Assembly (NCBI GenBank): GCA_947169745.1
Contig: CAMVQZ010000004.1
Span: 1-57,414 of the forward strand
DNA from: an uncultured Clostridia bacterium
GTDB lineage: Bacteria > Bacillota > Clostridia > Oscillospirales > Acutalibacteraceae
Reading direction: 5' to 3'
Length of the DNA: 57,414 bases
Part shown: piece by piece, positions 32,662-41,638 of the stretch
Layout: each line of letters starts with the position of its first letter
Position numbering within the stretch: position 1 is the stretch's first letter
Program-made: the position numbers and the translations under genes
The notes under the pieces: generated by a model
Told to the model about the DNA's origin: nothing
What the model saw: only the letters and a program-made list of their open reading frames with translations
Databases searched by the model: none

Positions 32662-34134
32662 ATGAATAAATATTATGACGTACTCATAGTAGGCGCAGGG
32701 GCGGCAGGTCTCTATGCTGCGTTGCAGTTTCCGAAGGAGATAAATATCCTGCTTATATCAAAGAGGGAGCTTTCTCTTTCAAACAGCTCCCTTGCCCAGG
32801 GCGGAGTTGCGTGTGTTCTGGATACGATAAATGACGACTATAAGCTGCATATTGAGGATACTCTTACAGCCGGAAAAAATAAGAATAACCCTGAGGCTGT
32901 GGAGGTGCTTGTCCGGGAGGGACCCGGAGATGTCCTGAAAATAAAGGAGCTGGGCGTGGATTTTGATCTGGACAGCAAGGGCGAGCTGCAAAAGACGCTG
33001 GAAGCCGGTCATTCCCGTCACAGGATAGTGCATCACAAGGATTCTACAGGAAAGGCTATTACAGACGCTCTGATAGCTCAGGTGCTCAGGAGGAAAAATG
33101 TAGATGTGTGTGACAATACCCTGCTTTTCAGCCTTGAGAAGGCAGAGGGAGGATTTGTTGCAGGGCTTCTCACTTCCGGCGGAGAAAAGAGCTTTGCTTC
33201 GGCTAAATACTGCATTATGGCCTCCGGAGGTATAGGAAGGGTATATCAGTATACCACAAATTCCGCTATCGCTACAGGCGACGGTATAACCTTTGCGTAT
33301 AAGCTGGGCGCAGATATAAAGCACCTTAGCTGGATACAGTTCCACCCCACAGCCTTTGCAGCTGAAAACGACAGGGAAAGATTCCTTATCAGCGAGGCGG
33401 TCAGGGGTGAGGGCGCTTATCTTCTCAACTGCAATGGAGAACGCTTTGTGCATAAGTATGACAAGAGGGGAGAGCTTGCTCCCAGAGATGTGGTATCAAA
33501 TGCAATAATGCTGGAATCAGCTGCTACAAACAGTGAGAAGTTCTATCTTGATATTACCTATAAGGATCCGGAATTCGTAAAGAATCGTTTCCCGATGATA
33601 TTTGAAAATTGTCTCAAGGAAAATATTGATATCACAAAGGACAGGATCCCCATTTTCCCGTGTCAGCATTATCTTATGGGAGGCATAGATGTGGATCTTC
33701 ACGGAAGGACTTCGGTGGACAGACTTTATGCTGCCGGAGAATGCAGTCATACAGGAGTACATGGAGCTAACCGTCTGGCAAGTAATTCTCTTCTGGAAGC
33801 ACTGGTGTTTTCAAGGAGGGCGGCTCAGGATATTATCGCAAGGCTTGCAGATGACAGTACTCCTGCACCGGAAATACCGGAGGAAAAGCCCCGGACAAAG
33901 GGCAAGGAGCTTCCCCATGGCTACCGGACAGAGATCAGACGCCTGATGCAGGAATGTCATTTTGTCATTCCCAGACCGGAGCTGGTTCCCGGAAATCTCA
34001 GAAGGGCGCAGGAGATACTAGACGACCTGGAAAACGGAGGATATGAGCTGAGCCGTGATTATGTGGAGGCAAGAAGTCTTGCAACAGTTGCAGTTATTGT
34101 TCTGAAGGAGGTTCTGGAGGAAAATGATGCTTAA
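32662..34134 (+). CDS. nadB: L-aspartate oxidase
   Basis: 490 residues. FAD flavoprotein that turns aspartate into iminoaspartate for NAD synthesis. It has the dinucleotide motif VLIVGAGAAGLYAAL, SLAQGGVACV, the active-site HSRHRIVHHKDSTG region, QFHPTAF and the C-terminal GECSHTGVHGANRLASNSLLEALV. Length is slightly short because the C-terminal helical domain is compact. In anaerobes fumarate serves as the electron acceptor. ATG 32662. It overlaps nadC by 11 bp. nadA (quinolinate synthase) is not in the window. Confidence 0.95.
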   Translation: MNKYYDVLIVGAGAAGLYAALQFPKEINILLISKRELSLSNSSLAQGGVACVLDTINDDYKLHIEDTLTAGKNKNNPEAVEVLVREGPGDVLKIKELGVDFDLDSKGELQKTLEAGHSRHRIVHHKDSTGKAITDALIAQVLRRKNVDVCDNTLLFSLEKAEGGFVAGLLTSGGEKSFASAKYCIMASGGIGRVYQYTTNSAIATGDGITFAYKLGADIKHLSWIQFHPTAFAAENDRERFLISEAVRGEGAYLLNCNGERFVHKYDKRGELAPRDVVSNAIMLESAATNSEKFYLDITYKDPEFVKNRFPMIFENCLKENIDITKDRIPIFPCQHYLMGGIDVDLHGRTSVDRLYAAGECSHTGVHGANRLASNSLLEALVFSRRAAQDIIARLADDSTPAPEIPEEKPRTKGKELPHGYRTEIRRLMQECHFVIPRPELVPGNLRRAQEILDDLENGGYELSRDYVEARSLATVAVIVLKEVLEENDA

Positions 34135-34960
34135 CAGGTTTTATGTGGACGATATCATCCGCACCGCGCTGAAGGAGGATATCAATTATATAGACGTTAC
34201 CACTGATTTTCTTATCCCTGCCGCGCAGGAGGGAGAGGGCAGGCTTATGTCAAAGGCGGAAGGCATTGTCTGCGGAACAGAAGTGGCAGCCAGGGTCTTT
34301 GAGCTGATTGACCCGGATACCAGCGTGGATATACTCATCCCGGACGGAAGCGCTGTGAAATACGGCGATGATATAATGAAGCTCAGGGGAAAGACAGGAG
34401 CGCTCCTGAAGGGAGAGCGTACTGCCCTTAACCTGATACAGCATATGAGCGGAATTGCTACGGCAGCAAATAAATATTCCCGCCTCGTGGAGGGAACAAG
34501 AGCGACTATTGCGGATACGAGAAAGACGCTGCCCGGGCTTCGTCCACTGCAGAAATATGCAGTTTTCTGCGGAGGAGCAAGAAATCACCGCTATAACCTT
34601 TCCGACGCAGCAATGATCAAGGATAACCATATAGACGCTGCCGGCGGCATCACAAAGGCGGTCACGAAACTGAGATCAAAAACCGGGCATATGACAAAGA
34701 TCGAGGTGGAAACAAGAAGCCTTGACGAGCTCAGAGAGGCACTGGAAGCAGGAGCAGATATCATAATGCTGGATAATATGAGCCCGGAGCTTATGAAACA
34801 GGCTGTGGAGATAACTGACGGGAGGGCACTTTTAGAGGCTTCCGGAGGTATCACAGATGAAACACTGAGGGCTGTTGCAGAGACCGGGGTTGATATAATA
34901 TCTGTTGGCGCTCTTACACACTCTGTAAAGGCTTTTGACATTTCTATGTATATTAATTGA
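34124..34960 (+). CDS. nadC: Nicotinate-nucleotide pyrophosphorylase (quinolinate phosphoribosyltransferase)
   Basis: 278 residues, standard length. It makes nicotinate mononucleotide from quinolinate and PRPP. Signatures: ALKEDINYIDVTTDFL, LNLIQHMSGIATAANKY, IADTRKTLPGLRPLQKYAV, GGARNHRYNLSDAAMIKDNH, IEVETRSLDEL and IMLDNMSPE. GGAGG (34114-34118) lies within nadB. It is translated with nadB, and the methyltransferase gene follows almost at once. Confidence 0.95.
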   Translation: MMLNRFYVDDIIRTALKEDINYIDVTTDFLIPAAQEGEGRLMSKAEGIVCGTEVAARVFELIDPDTSVDILIPDGSAVKYGDDIMKLRGKTGALLKGERTALNLIQHMSGIATAANKYSRLVEGTRATIADTRKTLPGLRPLQKYAVFCGGARNHRYNLSDAAMIKDNHIDAAGGITKAVTKLRSKTGHMTKIEVETRSLDELREALEAGADIIMLDNMSPELMKQAVEITDGRALLEASGGITDETLRAVAETGVDIISVGALTHSVKAFDISMYIN

Positions 34961-34968
34961 GTTGTAAG

Positions 34969-36015
34969 ATGGATATAGTAAAAAAAGACATATATGAGCA
35001 TTTGTCCGCATCGGAAAAGCCTGTGATTATTTATGGCATGGGCAATGGTGCGGACAAAATTATGGATGAACTGGAAAAAAGACATATCCCGGTCAGAGGA
35101 GTTACAGCCAGTGACGATTTTGTCCGGGGTCAGAGCTTCCGGGGGTTTGAGGTCAGGGGTCTCTCCTGTATACTGAAGGAATATCCGGAGCCTCTTATTC
35201 TTACAGCCTTTGGCACAAGTTTGCCGGAGGTTATGGAGCATATCTGCGGGATAGAGGAGAAAACTGAGCTTCTCGCACCGGATGTTCCGGTATATGGGGA
35301 TAATATCTGGTGTATGGATTTTTTCCGGGAAAACCGTGACGATATAGAAAGGGCGTACTCCCTTTTGGCGGATGAGCAGTCCAGGCGTGTTTTTGAGGGT
35401 GTCATAAATTACAAGCTGAGCGGAAAGCTGTCGTATCTCCGGGAGGTGTATTCATCTAAGGAGGAAGTCTTTGAGGATATCCTGAAGCTGGGAAATGAGG
35501 AAAGCTACCTTGACCTGGGGGCGTACAGGGGAGATACCATTGATGAATTCCTACGCTATGCCGGCAGCTACAGACACATTACCGCCCTTGAACCGGACAG
35601 GAAAACCTTTGCCCGGCTGAAAGCCCATGTAAAGGGTATGGAAAATATAAAGCTCTTCAGGATGGGTATCTGGTCTGAGGATATGGATATGAGCTTTTCC
35701 GAAGGATACGGAAGGGGCAGCAGTATCAGAAGCGGCGGCGGAGAGCTTGCCGTGACGAAGATCGATACCCTGTACAGCGTCCGCAGGCTCACGTATCTCA
35801 AGGCTGATGTTGAAGGCTGCGAAAGACAGGCTCTTATCGGCGGCGTAAATACCCTGCGCCGCGACAAGCCGAAGCTGAATATTGCAGCATATCACCGCAG
35901 CGAGGATATTTTTTCCCTCCCCCTCCTTATCTCATCCATTGCGCCGGATTACCGCATATATATGAGGCAGCACCCCTACATCCCGGCGTGGGATCTGAAT
36001 ATATATGCAAAATGA
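34969..36015 (+). CDS. FkbM-family methyltransferase
   Basis: 348 residues. The C-terminal half (from about 165) is an SAM-dependent FkbM domain: YLDLGAYRGDTIDEFL, ITALEPDRKTFARLK, TKIDTL and LTYLKADVEGCERQALIGG. The N-terminal half has a nucleotide-binding-like segment VIIYGMGNGADKIMDEL, as in many sugar-modifying FkbM proteins. It probably O-methylates a glycan or small molecule. ATG 34969 is used; a TTG at 34957 overlaps the nadC stop, and neither has a good ribosome site. Its link to NAD synthesis is only positional. Confidence 0.8.
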   Translation: MDIVKKDIYEHLSASEKPVIIYGMGNGADKIMDELEKRHIPVRGVTASDDFVRGQSFRGFEVRGLSCILKEYPEPLILTAFGTSLPEVMEHICGIEEKTELLAPDVPVYGDNIWCMDFFRENRDDIERAYSLLADEQSRRVFEGVINYKLSGKLSYLREVYSSKEEVFEDILKLGNEESYLDLGAYRGDTIDEFLRYAGSYRHITALEPDRKTFARLKAHVKGMENIKLFRMGIWSEDMDMSFSEGYGRGSSIRSGGGELAVTKIDTLYSVRRLTYLKADVEGCERQALIGGVNTLRRDKPKLNIAAYHRSEDIFSLPLLISSIAPDYRIYMRQHPYIPAWDLNIYAK

Positions 36016-36085
36016 CCTGAGCATTGCTATCCGGAGCTTCGGGGACATTGTTCCTGATATCCGCTTCATAAAATAATAATATAAA

Positions 36086-36131
36086 GACTTGTTTTCTGAC
36101 TTATATCAGGCCAGAAAACAGGTCTTTTTTT
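36086..36131 (+). terminator. Terminator of the nadB-nadC-FkbM operon
   Basis: GACTTGTTTTCTG (36086-36098) pairs with CAGAAAACAGGTC (36112-36124) with one G-T pair, then seven T. Confidence 0.9.
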
Positions 36132-36267
36132 GTCCCTGAAAAATACTATCAGTAAAATATATGTAAACATTACTTATTGTATTAATACAAATAGTAATAA
36201 AATTTATATCTATACTATTTGCAATAAATATTCCCGGAAAAACCCATATCCTGTTTTTCAGACACAA

Positions 36268-36298
36268 CAAAAATGCGGCACAGGTTTTCCTGTGCCGC
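36268..36298 (-). terminator. Terminator of the amylase gene
   Basis: GCGGCACAGG (36275-36284) pairs with CCTGTGCCGC (36289-36298) around TTTT; on the minus strand ATTTTTG follows. Confidence 0.88.
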
Positions 36299-36316
36299 GG
36301 GTAGCAAGCTTATTGC

Positions 36317-39300
36317 TTATCTGGCTACGACCTGGAGATCCTTTGCTTTGGTAGCTCCGGTCTTGTCCTTAACGATAACTCTGATGTCATAGGTCGCATA
36401 TGCTGCTGTTGTAAGTGTTGCTGTTGTTGCTGTTGTGTTAGCGGTACCTATGAGGTTGTATGAATTCTTTGTGCTGAGCTTGTAGTAGTAGCTGTAGGTG
36501 TAGGGTGCTGTGCCGCCTGTTGCAACACCTGTGATAGTCACCTTTCCGCCTGCGCTAACTGTTGTTGCGCTCACCTTGGAGTTATTTGTAAGAACTGCCT
36601 TTGTTGATGTAAGCTTAAAGGTCTTTGTAGCAACGTTACCGTTGGAATCCATTACTTCTACCTTGAGGTCGTATTTGGTAACAGCCTCAGGTGTGAATTT
36701 AGCGCTTGTTGCTGAACCGAAGGGAGTGCCGATGGAGATCCACTTTGCATTGGCTTCTCTCTTGTAATAGAAAGCGTAGAAGTATTCAAGTGATCCTCCG
36801 GAAGCTGCGCCCTTCATAGTAACGGCTGTTCCCACGTTTGTCTTTGTTGCGCTTACTGTGGAGGTATTCTGGAGTGCTGTGAGCCTCTGAGAAGTTACCT
36901 TGAAGTATTTCTTTACGAATCCGCCCTTAGCGTCCTTGACATCTATTCTGATATCAAATTCCGCTGCTCCGGAGGGAGTGAAGGATGCGGATGTATTTGT
37001 TGTATAGGATTTGCCTATTGTGATCCAATTGGAGTTTGTAGCTCTCTTGTAACGATAAGCATACTGATAAGGCTTTGTACCGCCTACAGCTGCACCGTAC
37101 ATAACGATGGGGTTGCCTACGAGTACAGTTGTTGCTTTTACTGTAGATTTGTTTGTAAGTACAGTGGGTTCAACTGTAAGGGTGAAGGTCTTTGTCTTGA
37201 CTGTGCCCTTTGAATCCTTTACATCTACTCTTACGTCATATGTGCCGTCGGCGGAGATAGTGAGCTTATAGCTGGTGGAAGAAACAAAACCGTCTGTGCA
37301 TCTTGTCCAGCTGCTTCTGTCCTGTGACTTGTAGAAGTAAGCATAGGTGTAGGGCTTTGTACCGCCGGAAGCTGCACCTGTGAGTGTTACTGCAGTGCCG
37401 GGGGTTGTCTTTGCTGTGCTGATCTTGGAGTTGTTTACAAGACCTGTGTTTGTTGTGGTTACTGTGAGCTGTCTCTTTGCTGTCTGGTTTGCATTGTCAA
37501 GAGCCTTGACGAGAATGTAGTATGTTCCTGTATCCGGAAGTGTTACCTTGACAGATGTTGATGTAACATATCCGTCGGAAGCCTTAGTCCATGAATCGGC
37601 AGTGCTGAGCTTGTAGAAATATGCGAATTTATATGGCTTTGTACCGCCGGAAGCTGCGCCTGTTACTGTGACCTGTGAACCAGCAGCAACAGAGCTTGCG
37701 CTAACGCTGGAGTTGTTGGTAAGAGTTGAGGGGTTAGAAGAAACAGTGACAGTTGCTGTTGCTGTTTTTCCGTTATTTGATTTAGCCGTAATAGTAGCTG
37801 TACCTGCTGCGATACCCTTAACAACGCCGGCGCTTGTAACTGTAGCTATAGAAGTGTTGCTGGAGGACCATGTAACAGTCTTGTTTGTTGCATTGGAGGG
37901 AGTTATTGTTGCTGTGAGAGTTGTTGTTGCGCCTACAGCAACTGTTGCAGATGAGGGGCTTACTGAAATGCCTGTAACTGCTGTATCTCCGGTGCCCTGC
38001 TTGGTGTAGTTATAGGTAACTGTGATAGTTGCCTCTGTGAATTTGCCGCTTGCATTTGTGGGCTGAGCTGAAAGTGTGTATCCGGAGAAGGTCTTTGCGG
38101 TTGTGGTGTAGGTGTTTGTACCGTCTGCCATACCCTTGATGGTCTCAGAGCCCAGGGTGGTTCCGTCTGAGCCTACATACTTGACATTTACCTTACCTGT
38201 GGGATATACCTGGCCGCCCTTGATCCAGACCTCGCCCTCGCATTCATAGCCTGTCGCAGCTGTGCCGCCTGAAGGCTCCTGAGGACCGTTGAAGCCGGCA
38301 TTGAAGATAACAAGAGCCCATTCTGTGTCAGCGTCGCAGGAGAACCAGCCCTCACCGTCATCGGTCATTGCTGCTCCCGGCCATTTGCCGTTGAACTCTG
38401 TTGCTGTGCCGGATCTTTCGTCATATGAATACATATTAACGGGAGACCAGCTGTTGGAATTGTAATAGTGAACTCTTACATTGGTGGGCTCAACATATAC
38501 ATACTTGTATGTAACTGTTGTTGTTCCTGCTGTAACTGTACCTGAAGCATTTGCAGGTACTGTGTCTACTTCATAGTCCTTGATGGACTTTGCAGTTGTT
38601 GTATAGGTGGTTCCGATCTTGCCGACCTGTGTGTCGGGATCTGCGATCTGCGCTCCTGAGGTATCCTCATACTTTGTAACGATATAAGCGTAATTAGCGC
38701 TGTCGAAGGTGTAGTAGAAGGTTACAGAAGCGTCTGTCTCTGAATATGTGCCTGTTGTTGAACCAACTGTATTGGAAAGCCTGTAGCCCTCTGTTGAGAG
38801 AGGCTTAGCGGTATAGGAATCGCCGATGATACCCATCATTGTCTCTGTCTTGATGGTCTCGCCTGTATCCTTGTTGATGTGTGTTACCAATACCTTACCC
38901 TTTTTGCCCTGAGGCTCCTGCATAAGGATAGTACCGTTTGCGCCTGTATTGAAGGTGACCTTGCCGCCGCTTACCTTGCAGGTGGTTCCGTCATATGCGT
39001 TTGTGATCTCCATTCCGTCTGACCATACAGAGGATACATCGATAGTGAGAGAGGCGTTAGCCGGCGCGAAGAGCGTTACTACTACCTTATCGTCGATATC
39101 GCCCTTCTGATAGGTACGGGCAAAGGTGTAGCCGCTGCTGCTGTTGTAGGCGGTGAGCTGCTTGTGAGAGCCTGCGCCTATTGCAAAGTGATTGCGTCTG
39201 AACTGACCCAGCTTCTGCCAGTGAGAGAGGACTGCAGTGTCAATGTTACTCCAGTTCATAAAGGTCCTGAGCTGATGTCCTGCTCCCGGATCCGCATTTG

Positions 39301-40768
39301 CCTTTGCGCTGGTATCCTTGGGTCTGTTGGTCTCATCACCGTAATAGATCTGGATAGCTCCGGGGAGCATCAGCAGGAAGGAGCCTGCATATTTTCTGTC
39401 ACCGTTGATGAGGGTGGTATCGTGAGATGCGAGATAGCTGAGTACGTTGAAGGTGGGATCGCTGTTGATAGCGCCTGCATATCTACTGTAGGTGCTTTCA
39501 ACTGAGCTTGCTCCGGGGATATTGCTTGAATTTACTGCAGGAGCAAATTCGAAGTTGATCATTGAATCAAAGCCGTTGTCATAGTAGTAGCTTCTTTCCA
39601 TCTTGTGGCCGAAGCACTCACCTGTCATCCAGAAGTTATCTGTCCATGAAGCTGCCGGATCTGAGGGATTGTTCTGTCTCCACTCCTTGAGAGCAGCTAC
39701 GCACTTTGTCTTGAGCTGTGCCCATGCGGAAGGCTCTACGTGCTTTGCTGTATCGCAGCGGAAGCCGTCAACACCGTAGTCCTTTACCCACTCGGCAAGC
39801 CATGTGGATATATAACCTGTAACAGTATCAGAGCTGCCGTATTTTGACTGTTTTGCAGAGAGTGTACCCTCTTTTGACCACTTTGTCTGGAGTACCTTGG
39901 GGAGACTTACCTGAGTGCTGGAGCCTGTCTTGAAGTCGGGAAGACCTGCAAGGCAGCCTTCGATATCGCCGCTGCCCTGGGTATATCCGGGAAGTCCGCA
40001 GCGGATCCAGTCGGGACCCCACCAGTTTGACCATGAGGGATTTGCGTTGGCCTCATAGTTTACATAGCCGTGATATGTGGTATTGTTGATATTCTGGTGA
40101 GCATAGTAGTAATTCTGCCAGCCGCTCTTGAGCTCGCCGAAATTATACTCATACTGATCCTGGATGGTATTATATCCTGAGTGGTTCATAACGATATCCA
40201 TTACGATACGGATACCATGGTTATGAGCTGTGTTTACCAGTGTCTTGAATTCTTCCTTTGTACCAAAGTTCTTGTCAGACTCTGTGTAGTCCAGAACATA
40301 GTAGCCGTGGTAGGAATAATGAGCAAAGCTGTCGCCGTCGCCTGCAACGCAGTAGCCGTGGATCTGCTCGTAGGGAGCTGAAAGCCATATCGCGTCTACG
40401 CCCAGCTCGTCAAAATAGCCTTCGTTGATCTTCTTTGTGATGCCCGCAAAGTCTCCGCCCTGGAATGCGCCTGTTGTGTCGTAGCTTACATTCTGACCGT
40501 TGTTCTGACCTCTGCCGTAGCTGTGGTCATTTGAGGTATCTCCGTTATAGAAACGGTCGGTGAGGAGAAAGTACACTGATGCGTTATCCCATGTAAAAGG
40601 GGTATCCACAGTTGTGGTAACAGTACCGGCTGCGTTTGCCTTAATGGGTTCTGTAGTTGCCACAGTGGTCGCTACTGTTGCTCCGGCAAATGCTGTACCG
40701 GAAAGAACACAAGCGGCTGAAAGCACTCCGCTGAGTACTCTGCGGAAAGGAGTTGGTTTAGTTTTCAT
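36317..40768 (-). CDS. Giant secreted GH13 alpha-amylase with MucBP, CBM26-like, BIG2 and Y_Y_Y-like modules
   Basis: 1483 residues. Signal peptide to about 46; GH13 catalytic domain about 55-640. Catalytic motifs: DIVMNH (191-196), GFRCDTAKH with nucleophile D339, acid/base E384 in TGECFG, and ASHD with D450. This part resembles the MalS-like group (YFLLTDRFYNGDTSNDH). Next come two MucBP-like repeats, a CBM26-like module (NMYSYDE...WPGAAM...ALVIFNAG), a third MucBP-like repeat, a BIG2 domain and five modules of about 87 residues (LTNNS.VSA.., GGTKPY.YAYFYK). It hydrolyses alpha-1,4-glucan outside the cell. There is no dockerin or sortase signal, so attachment must come from the repeats. ATG 40768 follows GAGGG; a TTG 78 bases upstream also has a strong GGAGG. 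Confidence 0.93.
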   Translation of the reverse strand: MKTKPTPFRRVLSGVLSAACVLSGTAFAGATVATTVATTEPIKANAAGTVTTTVDTPFTWDNASVYFLLTDRFYNGDTSNDHSYGRGQNNGQNVSYDTTGAFQGGDFAGITKKINEGYFDELGVDAIWLSAPYEQIHGYCVAGDGDSFAHYSYHGYYVLDYTESDKNFGTKEEFKTLVNTAHNHGIRIVMDIVMNHSGYNTIQDQYEYNFGELKSGWQNYYYAHQNINNTTYHGYVNYEANANPSWSNWWGPDWIRCGLPGYTQGSGDIEGCLAGLPDFKTGSSTQVSLPKVLQTKWSKEGTLSAKQSKYGSSDTVTGYISTWLAEWVKDYGVDGFRCDTAKHVEPSAWAQLKTKCVAALKEWRQNNPSDPAASWTDNFWMTGECFGHKMERSYYYDNGFDSMINFEFAPAVNSSNIPGASSVESTYSRYAGAINSDPTFNVLSYLASHDTTLINGDRKYAGSFLLMLPGAIQIYYGDETNRPKDTSAKANADPGAGHQLRTFMNWSNIDTAVLSHWQKLGQFRRNHFAIGAGSHKQLTAYNSSSGYTFARTYQKGDIDDKVVVTLFAPANASLTIDVSSVWSDGMEITNAYDGTTCKVSGGKVTFNTGANGTILMQEPQGKKGKVLVTHINKDTGETIKTETMMGIIGDSYTAKPLSTEGYRLSNTVGSTTGTYSETDASVTFYYTFDSANYAYIVTKYEDTSGAQIADPDTQVGKIGTTYTTTAKSIKDYEVDTVPANASGTVTAGTTTVTYKYVYVEPTNVRVHYYNSNSWSPVNMYSYDERSGTATEFNGKWPGAAMTDDGEGWFSCDADTEWALVIFNAGFNGPQEPSGGTAATGYECEGEVWIKGGQVYPTGKVNVKYVGSDGTTLGSETIKGMADGTNTYTTTAKTFSGYTLSAQPTNASGKFTEATITVTYNYTKQGTGDTAVTGISVSPSSATVAVGATTTLTATITPSNATNKTVTWSSSNTSIATVTSAGVVKGIAAGTATITAKSNNGKTATATVTVSSNPSTLTNNSSVSASSVAAGSQVTVTGAASGGTKPYKFAYFYKLSTADSWTKASDGYVTSTSVKVTLPDTGTYYILVKALDNANQTAKRQLTVTTTNTGLVNNSKISTAKTTPGTAVTLTGAASGGTKPYTYAYFYKSQDRSSWTRCTDGFVSSTSYKLTISADGTYDVRVDVKDSKGTVKTKTFTLTVEPTVLTNKSTVKATTVLVGNPIVMYGAAVGGTKPYQYAYRYKRATNSNWITIGKSYTTNTSASFTPSGAAEFDIRIDVKDAKGGFVKKYFKVTSQRLTALQNTSTVSATKTNVGTAVTMKGAASGGSLEYFYAFYYKREANAKWISIGTPFGSATSAKFTPEAVTKYDLKVEVMDSNGNVATKTFKLTSTKAVLTNNSKVSATTVSAGGKVTITGVATGGTAPYTYSYYYKLSTKNSYNLIGTANTTATTATLTTAAYATYDIRVIVKDKTGATKAKDLQVVAR

Positions 40769-40870
40769 CTTATGCCCTCTTTCGTTAATAGATTTTTCAG
40801 GTCGTAAAATAACCCTTATGTTGTTTGTCGCCCTTTGATTTTTCAACACACCTCCAATTGACTGCACAGT

Positions 40871-40926
40871 AACCGCACAATAAACGGTTCTAATATAATA
40901 TTACAACAATTTGGGCATTAAGTAAA
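40871..40926 (-). promoter_or_regulatory. Promoter and leader hairpin of the amylase gene
   Basis: On the minus strand TTTACT (40926-40921) and TAATAT (40903-40898) are 17 bp apart. AACCG/CGGTT (40889-40871) forms a leader stem 8 bases later. From 40927 to 41120 nothing else was seen. Confidence 0.6.
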
Positions 40927-41120
40927 TTATTTAAAATATATATTACAATAAAATCGTTGGTTTTTTAATAAGATTGTATGATTGTACAAAGAGGGAGTGT
41001 TCTCGTTGTGCAGAATCAATATGACTTTTTGCACAATCAGAGCTAATTATTATTCGTCAAAATAACAATAGCCAATGCTCCGAAAGCCGGGACAGAACAG
41101 GGCTTTTTCAGTCGCCGGCA

Positions 41121-41178
41121 TAAAAAACCGCCGTTATCCCCACAGGCTCCGTAGACCGGAAGCCGGGAATAACGGCGG
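41121..41178 (-). terminator. Terminator of the ior/paaK operon
   Basis: CCGCCGTTATCCC (41128-41140) pairs with GGAATAACGGCGG (41166-41178) with one mismatch; on the minus strand TTTTTT follows. Confidence 0.88.
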
Positions 41179-41188
41179 AATCAACGCC

Positions 41189-41620
41189 TTACATAGCAGC
41201 TATGTCTTTTTCCTCCAGAAGCTTGATGCCATTTTCTACCAGGATCTTCTCTGCAGCTTCGTTGTCAGCAACACGGAGAACAACAGAGGCAAATTTCTTT
41301 GAAATAGTAATAAAAGCATACATATACTCGATATTGATATTGTATCTTGCGAGGATGCTTACCACCTTTGCCAGGGAGCCCGGCTCGTCCGGGATGGAAA
41401 CGCCCACAACATTTGTTATAGATACAAAGCAGCCGGAGGATTCCAGAGCCTCTCTTGCCTTTTCAGGATCTGTCACAATAAGACGGAAAATACCGAAATC
41501 CTGAGTATCGGCAACGCTCATTGCCCGGATGTCTATTCCGGCCTTTGCGATAGCGTCTGTTATCGTTACCAATTTGCCCTCTTTGTTTTCAACAAAAATA
41601 GAAATCTGTTTTACAGCCAT
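41189..41620 (-). CDS. Tandem ACT-domain protein
   Basis: 143 residues forming two ACT domains (ISIFVENKEGKLVTITDAIAKAGI at the start, GVSIPDEPGSLAKVVSILARYNI at about 73-95). ACT domains bind amino acids and sense their level. This type is often linked with indolepyruvate oxidoreductase and phenylacetate-CoA ligase genes, as here. It probably senses an aromatic amino acid or aryl acid. GGAGGC lies upstream. It is the last gene of the operon, 18 bases after the second ligase. Confidence 0.88.
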   Translation of the reverse strand: MAVKQISIFVENKEGKLVTITDAIAKAGIDIRAMSVADTQDFGIFRLIVTDPEKAREALESSGCFVSITNVVGVSIPDEPGSLAKVVSILARYNINIEYMYAFITISKKFASVVLRVADNEAAEKILVENGIKLLEEKDIAAM

Positions 41621-41638
41621 TGTTATAGCCTCCTTGTC

